From positions 1 to 41,872 of the forward strand of contig BATO01000057.1 of the NCBI GenBank assembly GCA_000474255.1: a stretch of DNA of 41,872 bases. Direction: 5' to 3'. The translations under genes and the position numbers were made by a program. This document shows, in pieces, positions 41,141-41,872 of this stretch. Under the pieces are notes generated by a model. It made no database searches, was not told the origin of the DNA, and saw only the letters and a list, made by a program, of their open reading frames with translations. Positions within the stretch are counted from its first letter, which is position 1, and every line of letters starts with the position of its first letter. This DNA is from Aquipseudomonas alcaligenes MRY13-0052 (lineage in GTDB: Bacteria > Pseudomonadota > Gammaproteobacteria > Pseudomonadales > Pseudomonadaceae).

Positions 41141-41872
41141 ACTCGATCTTCCTGCGCATCTACGGCGGCCTGCTGGTGACGCTGGTGCTGGTGGCACTGC
41201 TGGGCGTGCTCACCTTCCACCAGGTCAACGAGGTGCGTGCCGACCAGTATCGCGAAAGCCTGGCGCGCGGCACCTTCCGCCTGATGTCCGACAACCTCGA
41301 ACCCATGACCGCCATCGAGCGGCGCCGCGCCCTGGTGCTGTGGAGCCGGCTGATGGGCATCCCCCTGGCGCTGCAGGACCTGGACGAAGACCGCCTCGAC
41401 AGCGGCGTGCGCAACCGGGTGTTGCGCAAGCAGGTGCTGGTGGAACAGACCGGCCCCCACGCGGCCAAGGTCTACAGCCTGGTGAGCGAGCAGGAGCACC
41501 TGGTGCTCACCGGCGAGGTGCAGCAGATCAGCGAGCAACTGGCCCGCGCCACCGTTTACCTGCTGATCGACGAGCTGGTGCGCTTCCCGGTGCGCGAACA
41601 GCCCCAGCGCCTCGCCGCGCTCAAGGAGGGCAAGGAGTTCGGCTTCGACCTGCACCTGGTGACCCTGAAGGACGCCGACCTCGATGAAGACCAGCGCCGC
41701 CGGGTGGATGAAGGCGACACGGTGATGGCCCTGGGCAAGGGCGGTGATTCGGTGCGCATCTTCGCCGGCATCGTCGACACGCCCTGGGTGCTGGAAATCG
41801 GCCCGCTGTACCTGATGAACCCCTACCCGCCGGAGCTGCTGGTGCTGATCGGCCTGCTCGGCCTGAGCTTCA
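41137..41872 (+). CDS. Sensor histidine kinase, N-terminal part (runs off the window)
   Basis: A GTG at 41137 overlaps the GNAT stop (GTGA), with GGAGGGG at 41129-41134. The frame stays open to the window end (245 codons). First membrane helix: FLRIYGGLLVTLVLVALLGVLTF (residues about 5-27). It is followed by a roughly 200-residue periplasmic sensor region (QVNEVRADQYRESLARGTFRLMSDNLEPMTAIERRRALVLWSRLMGIPLAL ... TPWVLEIGPLYLMNPYPPELL) and the start of the second helix (LVLIGLLGLSF). This organisation matches RstB-type kinases. The HAMP, DHp and ATPase domains would lie beyond the window. Presumed partner of the response regulator at 39815-40540. Confidence 0.85.
   Translation, partial: MNSIFLRIYGGLLVTLVLVALLGVLTFHQVNEVRADQYRESLARGTFRLMSDNLEPMTAIERRRALVLWSRLMGIPLALQDLDEDRLDSGVRNRVLRKQVLVEQTGPHAAKVYSLVSEQEHLVLTGEVQQISEQLARATVYLLIDELVRFPVREQPQRLAALKEGKEFGFDLHLVTLKDADLDEDQRRRVDEGDTVMALGKGGDSVRIFAGIVDTPWVLEIGPLYLMNPYPPELLVLIGLLGLSF

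Overview
The window is high-GC, densely coded bacterial DNA with the gene content and repeat families of a Pseudomonas chromosome. The class Ia ribonucleotide reductase pair nrdA-nrdB next to an OmpR-type two-component system, a TolC-type lipoprotein, pervasive GTAG-headed REP hairpins and GGAGG-type ribosome sites all fit. The nrdA/nrdB/response regulator/sensor order matches the P. aeruginosa group as I remember it; species was not determined.

Layout. 1-4.5 kb: the 3' end of a giant Ig-like/beta-strand-repeat adhesin followed by its TolC-like outer membrane partner. 4.7-11.2 kb: a YebC-family regulator, an SDR, a MerR-controlled quinone reductase, a truncated haemoglobin, two tandem paralogous membrane proteins and a CAP-domain secreted protein. 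11.5-14.4 kb: a classical type V autotransporter. 14.6-21.5 kb: a PhoD-like phosphatase, a divergent LysR/quinone reductase pair, a solitary (S)-ureidoglycine aminohydrolase (allE) with a LysR gene, and a lipoprotein. 21.5-27.4 kb: small envelope and secreted proteins, an RDD protein, a VOC/SRPBCC pair, an ATP-grasp protein, and a DUF3455/ECF sigma/anti-sigma operon. 27.6-31 kb: an ATP-sulfurylase-like enzyme with an altered active-site motif and several small membrane proteins.

31.0-34.4 kb is the accessory part. It holds a Bro-N (phage antirepressor-like) gene preceded by what looks like a complete P1 C4/P4 CI-type antisense-RNA immunity switch. The switch has a 76-nt structured RNA and two hairpin targets with identical loops, and one target overlaps the Bro-N ribosome site. 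An ash-like reading frame runs through the RNA. Next to it is a REP-associated tyrosine transposase (RAYT) bracketed by inverted REPs, with a 125-bp tandem duplication of its 3' end. Then comes an AT-rich OLD-family (AAA ATPase plus TOPRIM) nuclease gene interrupted near its 3' end by an in-frame TAG, sitting immediately behind the nrdAB terminator.

34.5-41.9 kb: nrdB, nrdA (with NrdR boxes and a DnaA box upstream), a response regulator, a GNAT acetyltransferase and the start of a sensor kinase.

The strongest candidate for a notable system is the antisense-RNA switch in front of the Bro-N gene (about 31.55-31.80 kb). All function calls come from reading the sequence and recalling family motifs; no database search was possible.
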